From assembly GCA_043819035.1 (NCBI GenBank), contig JBDRFD010000049.1:1-23218 (forward strand): 23,218 nt of DNA, in the 5' to 3' direction. The translations under genes and the position numbers were made by a program. The notes under the pieces were generated by a model that saw only the letters and a program-made list of their open reading frames with translations, ran no database searches and was not told where the DNA came from. This DNA is from UBA2144 sp043819035 (lineage in GTDB: Bacteria > Patescibacteriota > Gracilibacteria > Peribacterales > Peribacteraceae). Positions 15,550 to 23,218 of the stretch are shown here, one piece after another. The stretch's first letter is position 1. Each line of letters opens with the position of its first letter.

Positions 15550-15684
15550 TACAGAACAATAGAATGACTAATAAAAAACTAACAACTAACAACTTACAAA
15601 TAACAACTTACAACTAACACTTGTTGTAAGTTGAAAGCGAAGCGTGTTATCAGTTGTTAGTTAAAAGATTCACCAATTGTTTTG
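15550..15684 (+). other. 23S insertion E at helix 45
   Basis: GTAGCTTTGCTAC (15537-15549) and GTAGCAGCAAAGCTAC (15684-15699) form the base of a helix at about E. coli position 1170, the classical intervening-sequence site of Salmonella and Yersinia. The inserted 135 bases carry AACAACTAACAACTTACAA words facing TTGTTGTAAGTTG and CAGTTGTTAGTT. No ORF. Confidence 0.75.
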
Positions 15685-15989
15685 TAGCAGCAAAGCTACG
15701 CAGTAGAGGAGCGTTCCGTTCAGCAGTGAAGCAGTACTGTGAGGTATTGTGGAGCGGACGGAAGTGAGAATGTTGGCATGAGTAACTACTAGGCAGGTGA
15801 AAAACCTGCCCGCCGAATCCCCAAGGTTTCCCACGCAACGGTAATCGGCGTGGGGTTAGTCGGTCCTAAGGTCAGGCCGAAAGGCGTAGCCGATGGACAA
15901 CAGGTCAATATTCCTGTACCGCATGGAGATCGTCAGAGGGTGTCGTTTGATAATTTCGCGAGCCTCTGGTCTGCACCACCTTGCTCTCA

Positions 15990-16059
15990 AAAAAACGGAA
16001 AAGTGAAAAGGGAAAGTGGAAAACTTTTCCCTTTACCACTTTCCACTTTCCGTTTTCTC
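15990..16059 (+). other. 23S insertion F (domain III), GGGAAAA/TTTTCCC palindrome
   Basis: A nearly perfect hairpin: AACGGAAAAGTGAAAAGGG with AAAGTGGAAAA on the left, TTTTCCCTTTACCACTTTCC and ACTTTCCGTTTTC on the right. Its words match the palindrome at 6382-6503 in the femAB-SOD gap. Confidence 0.8.
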
Positions 16060-16408
16060 TGAGGGTAGAGTGGTGTAGATCATGTTCACGGAAAAGGATA
16101 ATGTCACTCTAGGAGCGGTGTGACGGAACGGGAGGACCAGAGCGTGTGTATTGACTGCACGTGGAACGCAGGAAACGTTGATCCCGGGAGGTAAATCCCC
16201 CGGGAGAGTTGACTGCGGATCCCAATTACCTCGCGCAAGCGGGATGAGTCTGACTTCTTCTGTTTCCTAGAAAACTATCGCTCATAGAGCTCCGTGTGAC
16301 CGTACCGCAAACCAACACCGGTGGGGTGGTCGAGTAGACCAAGGCGAACGGGTAATGTCGTGTCAAGGAACTCGGCAAAATAGCGTCCGTAACTTCGGAA
16401 TAAGGACT

Positions 16409-16918
16409 GCCAACCTCGCTTTGCGAGGCAACAATACAACCAACAACACGTCCCTTTGGGGACTTTCAACTTACAACAAGTTACTGTATTATTCTCCGCT
16501 ATGGCATTTAGATTTCGACAATTTAAGGTCTATAAAGATGCAAAGCTGTTTCGAAGGACAGTACATAAGTTACTGAAAAAATTTCCATCAAGAGAACAAT
16601 ACAAATTAGTAGATCAGATCGAAAGAGCATGTAATTCAATCCTACTCAATATTGCTGAAGGATCCTCAAAGAAATCTGATATGGATTTTGCAAGATATCT
16701 TGAAATATCTTCTGGATCAGTTAATGAAGTAGTGTCTGGATTTGATGCTGCGCTTGATGACAAAATCATTTCAAAAGAAGAGTTTCAGCAATTAGAAAGT
16801 GAAGCTGAAAATGTCGTAAACCAGTTAGGAGGATTTATGAGAAGTTTACGCAAGAAATAAGATAATATTGTAAATTGTTAGTTGTTAGTTGTCAGTTGCA
16901 CCGCGAAGCGGGGTTGGC
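16409..16918 (+). other. 23S insertion G at helix 68, containing an S23 gene
   Basis: GCCAACCTCGCTTTGCG (16409-16425) pairs with CGCGAAGCGGGGTTGGC (16902-16918), a near-perfect closing stem in domain IV at about E. coli position 1850-1890. The 510-base arm contains the S23-type gene at 16501-16860, flanked by CAACAACACGTCCC...GGGACTTTCAAC and GTTAGTTGTTAGTTG repeats. It has no group I or group II intron core, so it is an intervening sequence; whether it is excised or retained is unknown. Confidence 0.8.
16501..16860 (+). CDS. S23-family four-helix-bundle protein encoded in the 23S intervening sequence
   Basis: 119 residues from the ATG at 16501 (MAFRFRQFKVYKDAK). I preferred this start over an in-frame ATG at 16456 because the S23 family opens with an F-x-x-L/V-x-V/A-Y/W pattern. 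Family features seen are the N-terminal helix, EQYKLVDQIERACNSILLNIAEGSS (52-76, with the typical QIxRAxxSIxxNIAEG motif), a middle FARYLEISSGSVNEV (82-96), and a basic C-terminal MRSLRKK. S23/IVP proteins form small four-helix bundles and are typically found within 23S intervening sequences; the function is not settled, with RNA binding or rRNA-insertion-linked roles proposed. The gene is AT-richer than the rRNA around it. Assignment is firm; role unknown. Confidence 0.92.
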   Translation: MAFRFRQFKVYKDAKLFRRTVHKLLKKFPSREQYKLVDQIERACNSILLNIAEGSSKKSDMDFARYLEISSGSVNEVVSGFDAALDDKIISKEEFQQLESEAENVVNQLGGFMRSLRKK

Positions 16919-17055
16919 TGCAACAAAAGAGCCCAGGCGACTGTTTACCAAAAACACAGGTCCCTGCAAAGTCGTAAGACTACGTATAGGGGCTGATGCC
17001 TGCCCAGTGTCAGAAGGTTACGTGAGGGGGTGCAAGCCTCTGATCTAAGCCCTGA

Positions 17056-17089
<34 letters not shown>

Positions 17090-17772
17090 TAATCTACGAT
17101 TACGTTCAATCGCTAGCCTTAGGCAAAAATCGAACTATATGCGGAAAAGTCTTCAAAAACTCTTCAGTACTTGTCTATACTTCTAGTCAGTAAAAATCTG
17201 AGAGACACGGAGAAAATCCGCAGGGAAGATCCCGCATTTGCGGGAAACCCTCAGAGACTATACGTTCGATTCCGATTATGATGCTCACAGCACAATGGAT
17301 AACTGGCTTTACAGACGGAGAAGGATGCTTCCATGTAAGCATAAATCCTCATGAAGAAATGTCAGTTGGATATCAGGTACTTCCTGAATTCACTGTTGTG
17401 CAGCATAAAAAAGATATTCAAATACTCCATGCGATGAAGGCATACTTCAAGTGTGGCGTGGTACGTACCAATCATGGTGACCGTTATGCATACCGCGTTC
17501 GTAGTATTGAACATTTGGCATCAATTATTATTCCTTTTTTCGAGAAATACTCTCTAAAAACGAAGAAAAATTTAGATTTTCTCGCGTTCAGAGATGTTAT
17601 TCACCTGATGCAACAGAAGAAGCATCTTACTAAAGAAGGAATAGAATCTATTCAGAAGATCATTAATTCAATGAATAGAAGTCGGAAATGAGATAGTCCG
17701 AACTGCATGGAGACATGCAGATCTCAGCAGAAATGACTGAGACCTCCGGTGAACCGGAGCGTAACAATCTTG
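17090..17772 (+). other. Group I intron at 23S position ~1931, with homing endonuclease gene
   Basis: The 5' exon ends CCTAAGGT (to 17089) and the 3' exon resumes AGCGAAATT at 17773. P1: exon CCUAAGGU pairs with the internal guide GCCUUAGG (17116-17123), including the splice-site U.G. P10: 3' exon AGCGA pairs with UCGCU (17110-17114). The core contains AATCCGCAGGGAAG (P4-P6 side), CAGAGACTA (17252-17260, P7) and GATAGTCCG (17692-17700, P7'). The intron ends in G. The endonuclease gene fills the P8 region between the two P7 strands. Introns at this site are known from Thermotoga and other bacteria. Confidence 0.93.
17278..17691 (+). CDS. LAGLIDADG homing endonuclease (single motif)
   Basis: 137 residues (ATG at 17278, with a second ATG directly after). 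A single LAGLIDADG motif is seen at residues 7-16, ITGFTDGEG, so the enzyme should act as a homodimer. It is followed by the usual alpha-beta pattern: a strand FHVSINP, FTVVQHKKDIQILHAMKAYFKCG (38-60), YAYRVRSIEHLASIIIPFF (72-90) and a lysine-rich tail. Such enzymes cut intronless 23S genes at the insertion site and spread the intron by gene conversion. The acidic residue in the motif (D13) is present, so it is likely active. The stop codon TGA overlaps the conserved AGATAGTCC of the intron core, so the coding part fits tightly into the ribozyme. Confidence 0.93.
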   Translation: MMLTAQWITGFTDGEGCFHVSINPHEEMSVGYQVLPEFTVVQHKKDIQILHAMKAYFKCGVVRTNHGDRYAYRVRSIEHLASIIIPFFEKYSLKTKKNLDFLAFRDVIHLMQQKKHLTKEGIESIQKIINSMNRSRK

Positions 17773-17792
17773 AGCGAAATTCCTTGTCGGGT

Positions 17793-18689
17793 GGTTGTAT
17801 AACCACGTAAAGCGACTACGTCGCCACGTGGTAAACTTGCCCGAGTAGAGAGTAATCTCTATGTGTTGAGGAAAAATCGGTAAACAGATTTTAAGAGTTC
17901 CAGTCTGTTGACAACAGACAAACCATTCAAATTCAACACAAAACGTCCCACCTACGCTCGTTTTGCGAGCTACGGCGGGTGGCGTTCTTGATCAATTTCA
18001 AGGATGCCAGGCTATATGCTGGAAAATCCGTGTATGGAGCACTACGTATCAACAATTGACAATTAACAATTGACAATTGACAATGCTAATTGGGTACGTG
18101 ACAATGTGCCTCCTGCGCCATGAACTACTTTGAGTTCACGGCAACGGACAATCAGCAGGAAACTTCTTCCCACAATATTTATGGATGGAATTACGAGAAC
18201 AGAGGCAGGTGAGGCATTCTCTCTTTTGAGGGAGGACAAAGGTCTAACTGCTATCTCTCAAAGAACACATTTTGATCCAGAAGCTGCAAGGAAAGTAAAA
18301 AGATTGGATTATTTATTAGAAAAATTTAGAAATTCAGGGTATGCAGCATTCGTTGAAGAAGAAGGATCCTCAGAGACTACACGCCACGCTCCTAACGGTA
18401 ACAATTAACAATAAACACGCTCGCTTCGCGAGCTGTTAACAGTTAACAATTAACAGTTAATTGTTCACCCGAAGGGTGATGATATAGTCCGATCCCCATG
18501 GCGACATGGGGGGCTGCAAAAAACGAGCAGCCGATAAAAAACGATCGTTGACGAACAGCAAATAACTGACAACACGCGTGCTTCGCACGCTTTCAACACG
18601 CTTCGCTTTCAACAATCAACAATGGTGAAAGTGATTGAAGCGAACGTGTTGTTTGTCGATAGTTGATTGTTACGCGCTTTGGCGCGTTG
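17793..18689 (+). other. Group I intron at 23S position ~1951
   Basis: The 5' exon ends TGTCGGGT (to 17792) and the 3' exon resumes AAGTTCCGACC at 18690. P1: UCGGGU pairs with the guide GCCCGA (17839-17844) with the splice-site U.G. P10: AAGUU pairs with AACUU (17834-17838), directly beside the guide. P7 strands are CAGAGACTA (18371-18379) and GATATAGTCC (18481-18490), followed by a P9 hairpin CCCCATGGCGACATGGGG. It ends in G. Coxiella burnetii has an intron at the same site. At 897 nt it is bloated by AATTGACAATTG, TTAACAGTTAAC and CAACACGC...GCGTTG palindromes and a TACGGCGGG-type repeat near 17945-17985. Only 20 nt of exon separate it from the preceding intron. Confidence 0.92.
18181..18408 (+). 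CDS. Possible small ORF or endonuclease remnant in P6 of the second intron
   Basis: 75 codons from ATG 18181 (a TTG at 18130 is also in frame). The peptide has coding-like composition (LLREDKGLTAISQRTHFDPE, then ARKVKRLDYLLEKFR), but I see no LAGLIDADG, GIY-YIG or HNH motif and recognise no family. Its 5' part lies inside an extended P6 stem (CTTCTTC 18163-18169 pairing with GAAGAAG 18355-18361), and its last 15 codons run through the conserved P7 strand. It may be a fragment of a lost homing gene or chance. Confidence 0.25.
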   Translation: MDGITRTEAGEAFSLLREDKGLTAISQRTHFDPEAARKVKRLDYLLEKFRNSGYAAFVEEEGSSETTRHAPNGNN

Positions 18690-19264
18690 AAGTTCCGACC
18701 CGCACGAATGGTATAACGGTCTGGGCACTGTCTCGACGCGACGCCCGGTGAAATTGCAGTCCCGGTACAAATGCCGGGTTGATTACGGAAGGACGAAAAG
18801 ACCCTATGAAGCTTTACTATACGCTGGCATTGCAGAGTTGGTATGTGCGTGCAGGATAGGTGGGAGACTTTGAAGCCCCCGCGTCAGCGGAGGTGGAGTC
18901 ATCCTTGAGATACCACCCTTACATTCTGATTCTGCTCACTCTTTATATGTACACATATGAGGGGGACAGTGCTTGCTGGGTAGTTTAACTGGGGCGGTTG
19001 CCTCCTAAAATGTAACGGAGGCGTGCATAAGGTCACCTAGCGCCGGATGGAAATCGGCGTGATTGTATAATCGCATAAGGTGGCCTAACTGTGAGGCTTA
19101 CAGGCCGAGCAGAGACGAAAGTCGGCGATAGTGATCCGGTGTCCGAGCAGTTTTACATTGCTCATACCACGTGGGTGGGACATCGCTCAACGGATAAAAG
19201 TTACTCTAGGGATAACAGGCTGATCGCTCCCAAGCGCCCACAGCGACGGAGCGGTTTGGCACCT

Positions 19265-19732
19265 CAATCGGGGTGCTGCAGAAGTAATTCTGCACCAAAA
19301 ATTCGGCTTATAACGGTGAAACCGTAGCGAGCACTGTGGAAAGTTTGCTCGTCGGCAATACCGTGGGAAGCCTCCTTCGAACAGTTAACAATGAACAATG
19401 AACAATAAACAATTAACTATGGAATAATTTCCGAAGATTGTATCTGAGGAAAAGACATTGATGTTAATTGTTAATTGTTACAGGTTAATTGTTGTCGGGT
19501 GGCCCCGTAACGACTGACCCGAAAGGGAAGATCAGCTCCACTTTCCGTGGTTGCTATAATCTGCAAATGATATTTCAAATGTGGTTATTGCGACATTGGA
19601 AAGTGGGGCTGATAACACGCCGATTCCTGCGTCATTAAAATCAGATTATGTCAGTCCGCCTATGGCGGACGGACTAAGATCGATTGCAGGAAAAAGATAT
19701 AGTCTGCGCCATATGAAAGTATGGATTTAGTA
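19265..19732 (+). other. Group I intron at 23S position ~2500, 3'-terminal A
   Basis: The 5' exon ends TTTGGCACCT (to 19264) and the 3' exon resumes CGATGTCGGCTC at 19733, in the peptidyl-transferase centre. P1: exon GCACCU pairs with GGGUGC (19271-19276), with the splice-site U.G. P10: 3' exon CGAU pairs with AUCG (19267-19270). The core shows GATATAGTC (19696-19704, P7') and a P9 hairpin CCATATGAAAGTATGG (19709-19724). The pairings fix the 3' splice site after A19732, so the intron ends in A, not G. No ORF is present. It includes TTAATTGTTA palindromes and a GTCCGCCTATGGCGGAC hairpin (19653-19670). Confidence 0.85.
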
Positions 19733-19779
<47 letters not shown>

Positions 19780-19795
19780 TGGCTGTTCGCCAATC

Positions 19796-19837
<42 letters not shown>

Positions 19838-20119
19838 TGGCCTCTATCCTCCGTAATCACTTAGAGATGTGAAGGAAGCTGCTCCTAGTACGAGAGGACC
19901 GGAGTGGACGAACCTCTGGTGAACCTGTTGTCGTGTCAACGGCAACGCAGGATAGCTATGTTCGGAAGGGATAACCGCTGAAGGCATCTAAGCGGGAAGC
20001 CCCCCCTGAGATTGCATCTCTCCATCAGTCCGCCGCAAGATCAGCGGCTTGATCGGCCACAGGTGTACGCACGGTAACGTGTTCAGCCGAGTGGTACGAA
20101 TGGACGATTGAACGTTCTT

Positions 20120-20423
20120 TTTTCAACTAACAACACGCTCCCTTTGGGAGCTTTCAGCAATCAACACGCGCTTTTGGCGCTTTCAACATCATGTTGAATG
20201 TTGATTGTTGAGAGTCACGCATCAGCGTGACGTGTCGTTAGTTATCCTGTTCACGTGTGACCTTTTCAACAGTTGGCATCTGACTTTTAACTTTTGATTT
20301 TGGAAGAAATGATTGAAACATTAGTTCCATCATTAACTCCGTAGTTAACTGTTAATTGTTAATTGTCAATTGTTGTTAGGCAAGCAAGACGTGGTCATCC
20401 ACACTTGTTCCTTTTAAAGATCT
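20120..20423 (+). other. 23S-5S spacer and pre-23S trailer
   Basis: Contains no gene or tRNA. From 5' to 3' it holds CAACACGCTCCC...GGGAGC and CAACACGCGC...GCGC hairpins, then GTTGAATGTTGATTGTTGA, which can pair with the preceding TCAACA/AATCAACA words. A GTCACGC-ATCA-GCGTGAC hairpin lies at 20214-20231. The segment 20281-20336 is complementary to the 23S leader (13635-13690). A TTAACTGTTAATTGTTAATTG run is near 20343-20372. Confidence 0.6.
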
Positions 20424-20550
20424 CATAATCTTGGTATCTCTAGCGAAGGGGGTACACCCGTTCCCATCCCGAACACGGCAGTTAAGCCCTTCAGCGCCGA
20501 TGGTAGTGCGACTTTGCGTCGTGTGAGAGTAGGCCGATGCCAAGATTATG
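20424..20550 (+). rRNA. rrf: 5S ribosomal RNA
   Basis: The terminal helix CATAATCTTGG (20424-20434) pairs perfectly with CCAAGATTATG (20540-20550). The inside carries the conserved CCGTTCCCATCCCGAACACGG and AGCGCCGATGGTAGTG stretches and GTGAGAGTAGG. It lies 304 bases after the 23S gene in the same orientation. The mature RNA may be a few bases shorter than this span. Confidence 0.95.
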
Positions 20551-20740
20551 GGATTTTAGTATGTAAAAATTTGAGGCTCATTATATTCCACTCTTGCCCT
20601 GAGCGATCCCGCCTCAGCGGGAGAGTCGAAGGATGCCAAGATTATGGGATCTATTTGTTATAACCCAACATCTCCACAAATCCGCAAGTTCCGTCCGGTG
20701 ATCAAAACAGAGAAAAATGGTATAATGATCAGAAAAACTC
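20551..20740 (+). other. 5S / Cys-rich gene intergenic with duplicated 5S 3' end
   Basis: GATGCCAAGATTATGGGAT, the last part of the 5S gene plus four bases (20536-20554), recurs at 20632-20650. Between the copies is a REP-like element (CCCTGAGCGATCCCGCCTCAGCGGGAGAGTCGAAGG type, 20598-20632). No clear rRNA terminator with a T tract is visible. The promoter of the next gene lies at the end of this stretch. Confidence 0.6.
20718..20726 (+). promoter_or_regulatory. Extended -10 promoter of the Cys-rich gene
   Basis: TGGTATAAT matches the extended -10 consensus TGnTATAAT. The region 17 bases upstream has only a weak -35 (GTGATC). A start 6-8 bases downstream would leave an mRNA leader of fewer than 10 bases before the ATG at 20741, so translation would be almost leaderless. 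Confidence 0.6.
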
Positions 20741-23218
20741 ATGAAAAAACAAACTCGAATTCCCATATTTATGGCATGTATCCTGCTTGTAGCAGGAGCC
20801 GGCCTCAGCTTGCAGCTTTATCAGAGGAACGGCGCGGGCGAGAATGGATATGAAGCCCAGCTTTTCAGTTACTGCGGCAATGGGCGTTGCGAGAGTGGTG
20901 AAATAAGAACGTGTCCACAGGATTGCGGTGGAGGAGATCCATTAGATCCGTGCGCTTTCTGTACTCAATCTACCTGTCCACCGCACAATTACTGTTTTGC
21001 ATCGTATGACTACCCGGCGAATACCAGATGTACCACGGAGGAATTCATATACACAGGCGGTTGGATAAGGTGTACGGAGCTAACGCCTGTATGCGGCGAT
21101 GGTTGGGTGGAAGGAGGCGAGCAATGTGAAAGAAATGATGATTGTTGGCAGTGGGGCAGCGAATTAATGTGTAACGATTCATGTATGTGCGAGCCGCACT
21201 GTGGCAATGGTGTTATTGATTACGATTTGGGTGAGAGTTGTGAGCAGGATAGCGATTGTACTTACGCCGCTCATTATTGCTCTTTGCAATACTGTCAGTG
21301 CGAAGGAACTCCATGTCCGGATGGTTCCATTCAAGGTAATGAGGAATGTGATGATGGAAATTACGGGATCGGTGATGGTTGCGATTATTGTATGGCAGAA
21401 CCGGGTTGGGACTGCAATCCACGCAATTGGCCTCAGTGCACTCCCGTTTGCGGCGACTGGATGATTGTCGGTACTGAGCAGTGTGATGACGGTAATTTGA
21501 ATAGCGGAGACGGATGCTCATCCTCGTGTCAAACTGAGGCGGCGCGTTCTGTTTGTGGTAATTACATTATTGAACAGGGTGAAGGTTGCGATGACGGGAA
21601 TAAAATCAGTGGTGATGGCTGTTCTGGTAACTGTACAACCGAAAATGGATGGCAGTGCAGGCGTGTTTGCAGTCAGGCTTCTCTTGATGTTGTTGTTGCA
21701 GATGAAACAGTTGTTACTGCAAAACGCCCTACGCTCCTGGCACAACTCTTTGATGCTGTTCAATCGTTCTTCTCTTCCTTCCAAAAAGACAGTACTGATG
21801 ATGTATCAGTTGAGATAGCTACTGTGGCTGTTGTTTGCGGTGATGGTATTCGTGCAGCGGGAGAAGAATGTGATTGGGGGATTGAAACAGGTCAATGGAC
21901 ATGCGGTAACAACACAATGTATTGCGATTTGCCTCCACCAATAGGCAATGGAACCTGCCAGTGTCTTCCTGTGCCTGTTGAATGTGGTAATTATATTCTG
22001 GAAGAAGGCGAGGAATGTGAACTCAATTATTCCTGTTACGGAGGGGGCACATGCAATTACAATACTTGTCTGTGTGAAGTTGTCTGTGGCGATGGAAGTG
22101 TTGGTAATGGCGAAGAGTGTGATGACAGGAATACAAATAGTAATGATGGTTGTTCCTCCGAGTGCTTAAATGAGTTCTGCGGCGATAGTGTAGTACAGCT
22201 GCGGGAAACGTGTGATCCGGGGAGTGTCTGTACAGAACACGATGTCTGGAGCTCTATCAGCTGCAGTGATGATTCTGATTGCAGATCTATAGGGGCAACT
22301 TGTGGGTATACTCCACAAAGGGGAAAAGTATGCTACTGGGTTACGAAATACAGCAGCATTTCCTGTCGCAATAGTGCGGGATGCCCGGCAGGTTTTGATG
22401 GATGTCGGATTGATATAAGAAGCGATTGCAACGAAGTCTGCCGATGGCGCCCTTCGCAGTGCGGCAATGGCGTTTTGGAGGATGGAGAGGATTGCGAGGA
22501 CAGCTCACATTGCAGAGCAAATCAGTACTGTTCGAACTGTGTATGCTATGACCCGGGACCGCAGCCATACTGCGGCGATGGGTCTTTGGATATCGGCAAC
22601 GAAGAGTGTGAGTATGACCATCAGTGCAGTGCCGGCGAGATATGCAACAATCAATGTCAATGTGAATCTACTGGTTCTCAGCAGTGTTACAGCGATTGCT
22701 CGCCCATCTGTGGGGATGGTCTGGTTGTGGGAGATGAGGAGTGTGATGATGGAAACACAAGAAATGGCGATGGCTGTTCATCGACTTGTAGGATCGAGCG
22801 TGGATGCAATATTACTGACGAATGCCGTTCAAATGCGGATTGTTTGCCTAATGAGACATGCAATCTTATAAGCTGTACATGCGAAGTCCAGCAACCATTA
22901 TGTGGCAACGGTATTCCAGAGACAGGCGAGGATTGCGACGATGGCAATACATCCAACACCGATTCATGCACGAACTCCTGTTATGACGCAGATTGCGGTG
23001 ATGGTTATAAATGGACAGGACACGAGGAATGTGACGACAGCAATACATCCAACAGCGATGCCTGCACGAATTCCTGTGATAACGCCGAATGTGGTGATGG
23101 GTATAAATGGATAGGACACGAGGAATGCGACGATGGCAATACCACGTCCTCAGACGGATGTTCTGCACTCTGCAAAAATGAAGTGAATCCGTCCTGTGGA
23201 GATGGCAATTCTGACCCC
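20741..23218 (+). CDS. Secreted cysteine-rich repeat protein (DUF4215 / myxococcal Cys-rich repeat type), partial
   Basis: 826 codons without a stop; the gene runs off the window. The start ATG gives MKKQTRIPIFMACILLVAGAG, a basic segment and hydrophobic stretch typical of a signal peptide or N-terminal anchor. The rest has at least eight units of the form CGDG-x-GEECDDGN-x-DGCSxxC, beginning near residues 195, 240, 270, 445, 660, 725, 750 and 775, with looser Cys-rich units between. This is the pattern of the DUF4215 / myxococcus disulfide repeat found in extracellular proteins; each unit is probably held by disulfides. A Cys-poor linker of about 55 residues at 311-365 includes LLAQLFDAVQSFFSSF. 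The last complete units (GDGYKW(T/I)GHEECDD) are nearly identical, pointing to recent duplication. No catalytic domain is visible yet. Likely surface-exposed; the role is unknown. Confidence 0.85.
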   Translation, partial: MKKQTRIPIFMACILLVAGAGLSLQLYQRNGAGENGYEAQLFSYCGNGRCESGEIRTCPQDCGGGDPLDPCAFCTQSTCPPHNYCFASYDYPANTRCTTEEFIYTGGWIRCTELTPVCGDGWVEGGEQCERNDDCWQWGSELMCNDSCMCEPHCGNGVIDYDLGESCEQDSDCTYAAHYCSLQYCQCEGTPCPDGSIQGNEECDDGNYGIGDGCDYCMAEPGWDCNPRNWPQCTPVCGDWMIVGTEQCDDGNLNSGDGCSSSCQTEAARSVCGNYIIEQGEGCDDGNKISGDGCSGNCTTENGWQCRRVCSQASLDVVVADETVVTAKRPTLLAQLFDAVQSFFSSFQKDSTDDVSVEIATVAVVCGDGIRAAGEECDWGIETGQWTCGNNTMYCDLPPPIGNGTCQCLPVPVECGNYILEEGEECELNYSCYGGGTCNYNTCLCEVVCGDGSVGNGEECDDRNTNSNDGCSSECLNEFCGDSVVQLRETCDPGSVCTEHDVWSSISCSDDSDCRSIGATCGYTPQRGKVCYWVTKYSSISCRNSAGCPAGFDGCRIDIRSDCNEVCRWRPSQCGNGVLEDGEDCEDSSHCRANQYCSNCVCYDPGPQPYCGDGSLDIGNEECEYDHQCSAGEICNNQCQCESTGSQQCYSDCSPICGDGLVVGDEECDDGNTRNGDGCSSTCRIERGCNITDECRSNADCLPNETCNLISCTCEVQQPLCGNGIPETGEDCDDGNTSNTDSCTNSCYDADCGDGYKWTGHEECDDSNTSNSDACTNSCDNAECGDGYKWIGHEECDDGNTTSSDGCSALCKNEVNPSCGDGNSDP

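Noticed and set aside
16409..16918. Insertion G as another group I or group II intron.
   Set aside because: It has no P7/P7' words (CAGAGACTA, GATATAGTCC) and no group II domain V; it is a closed helix extension with an S23 gene.

Overview
The window most likely comes from a Patescibacteria/CPR genome, perhaps of the Peregrinibacteria type. This placement is inferred from gene style and was not tested phylogenetically. Supporting signs are a 23S rRNA gene swollen to about 6.4 kb by three group I introns and at least seven other insertions, the absence of 16S rRNA or tRNA genes beside it, few Shine-Dalgarno sequences, a large SLH-anchored surface protein, and an rpoB that is not followed by rpoC. 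UGA is used as a stop (rpoB, the SOD gene and the homing endonuclease all end in TGA), which argues against the SR1/Gracilibacteria code.

Layout: 1-785 is non-coding and rich in hairpins. 786-5096 (+) encodes a secreted SLH-domain S-layer-like protein closed by a strong terminator. 5269-6384 (-) is a FemAB-family aminoacyltransferase whose reading frame has absorbed several dispersed repeats. 6514-7113 (+) is an Fe/Mn superoxide dismutase, followed by a small unknown ORF. 7755-11843 (+) is RNA polymerase beta with a long lysine-rich N-terminal tail and an acidic C-terminal tail. 11989-12411 (+) is a single-stranded DNA-binding protein. 12599-13000 (-) is an unknown small protein. 13113-13245 holds a promoter, a short RNA and a terminator with a possible antiterminator. 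13709-20119 is the 23S gene, 20424-20550 the 5S gene, and 20741 to the window edge is a secreted cysteine-rich repeat protein (DUF4215/myxococcal Cys-rich repeat type) that is still open at the end.

The most striking theme is a set of palindromic elements whose arms are built from short, near-tandem words such as GGATGGTT, TTAACAA, GGGAAAA, AGCAATT and GCGCAGTA. They sit between genes, inside rRNA helices, inside group I introns and, in frame, inside protein genes. The rRNA is interrupted at standard functional hot spots: introns at E. coli-equivalent positions about 1931, 1951 and 2500, each confirmed here by P1 and P10 pairings with the exons. The 2500 intron appears to end in A instead of the near-universal G. 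The 1931 intron carries a LAGLIDADG endonuclease, and a domain IV insertion carries an S23-type four-helix-bundle protein. A long complementary leader/trailer stem probably directs release of pre-23S.
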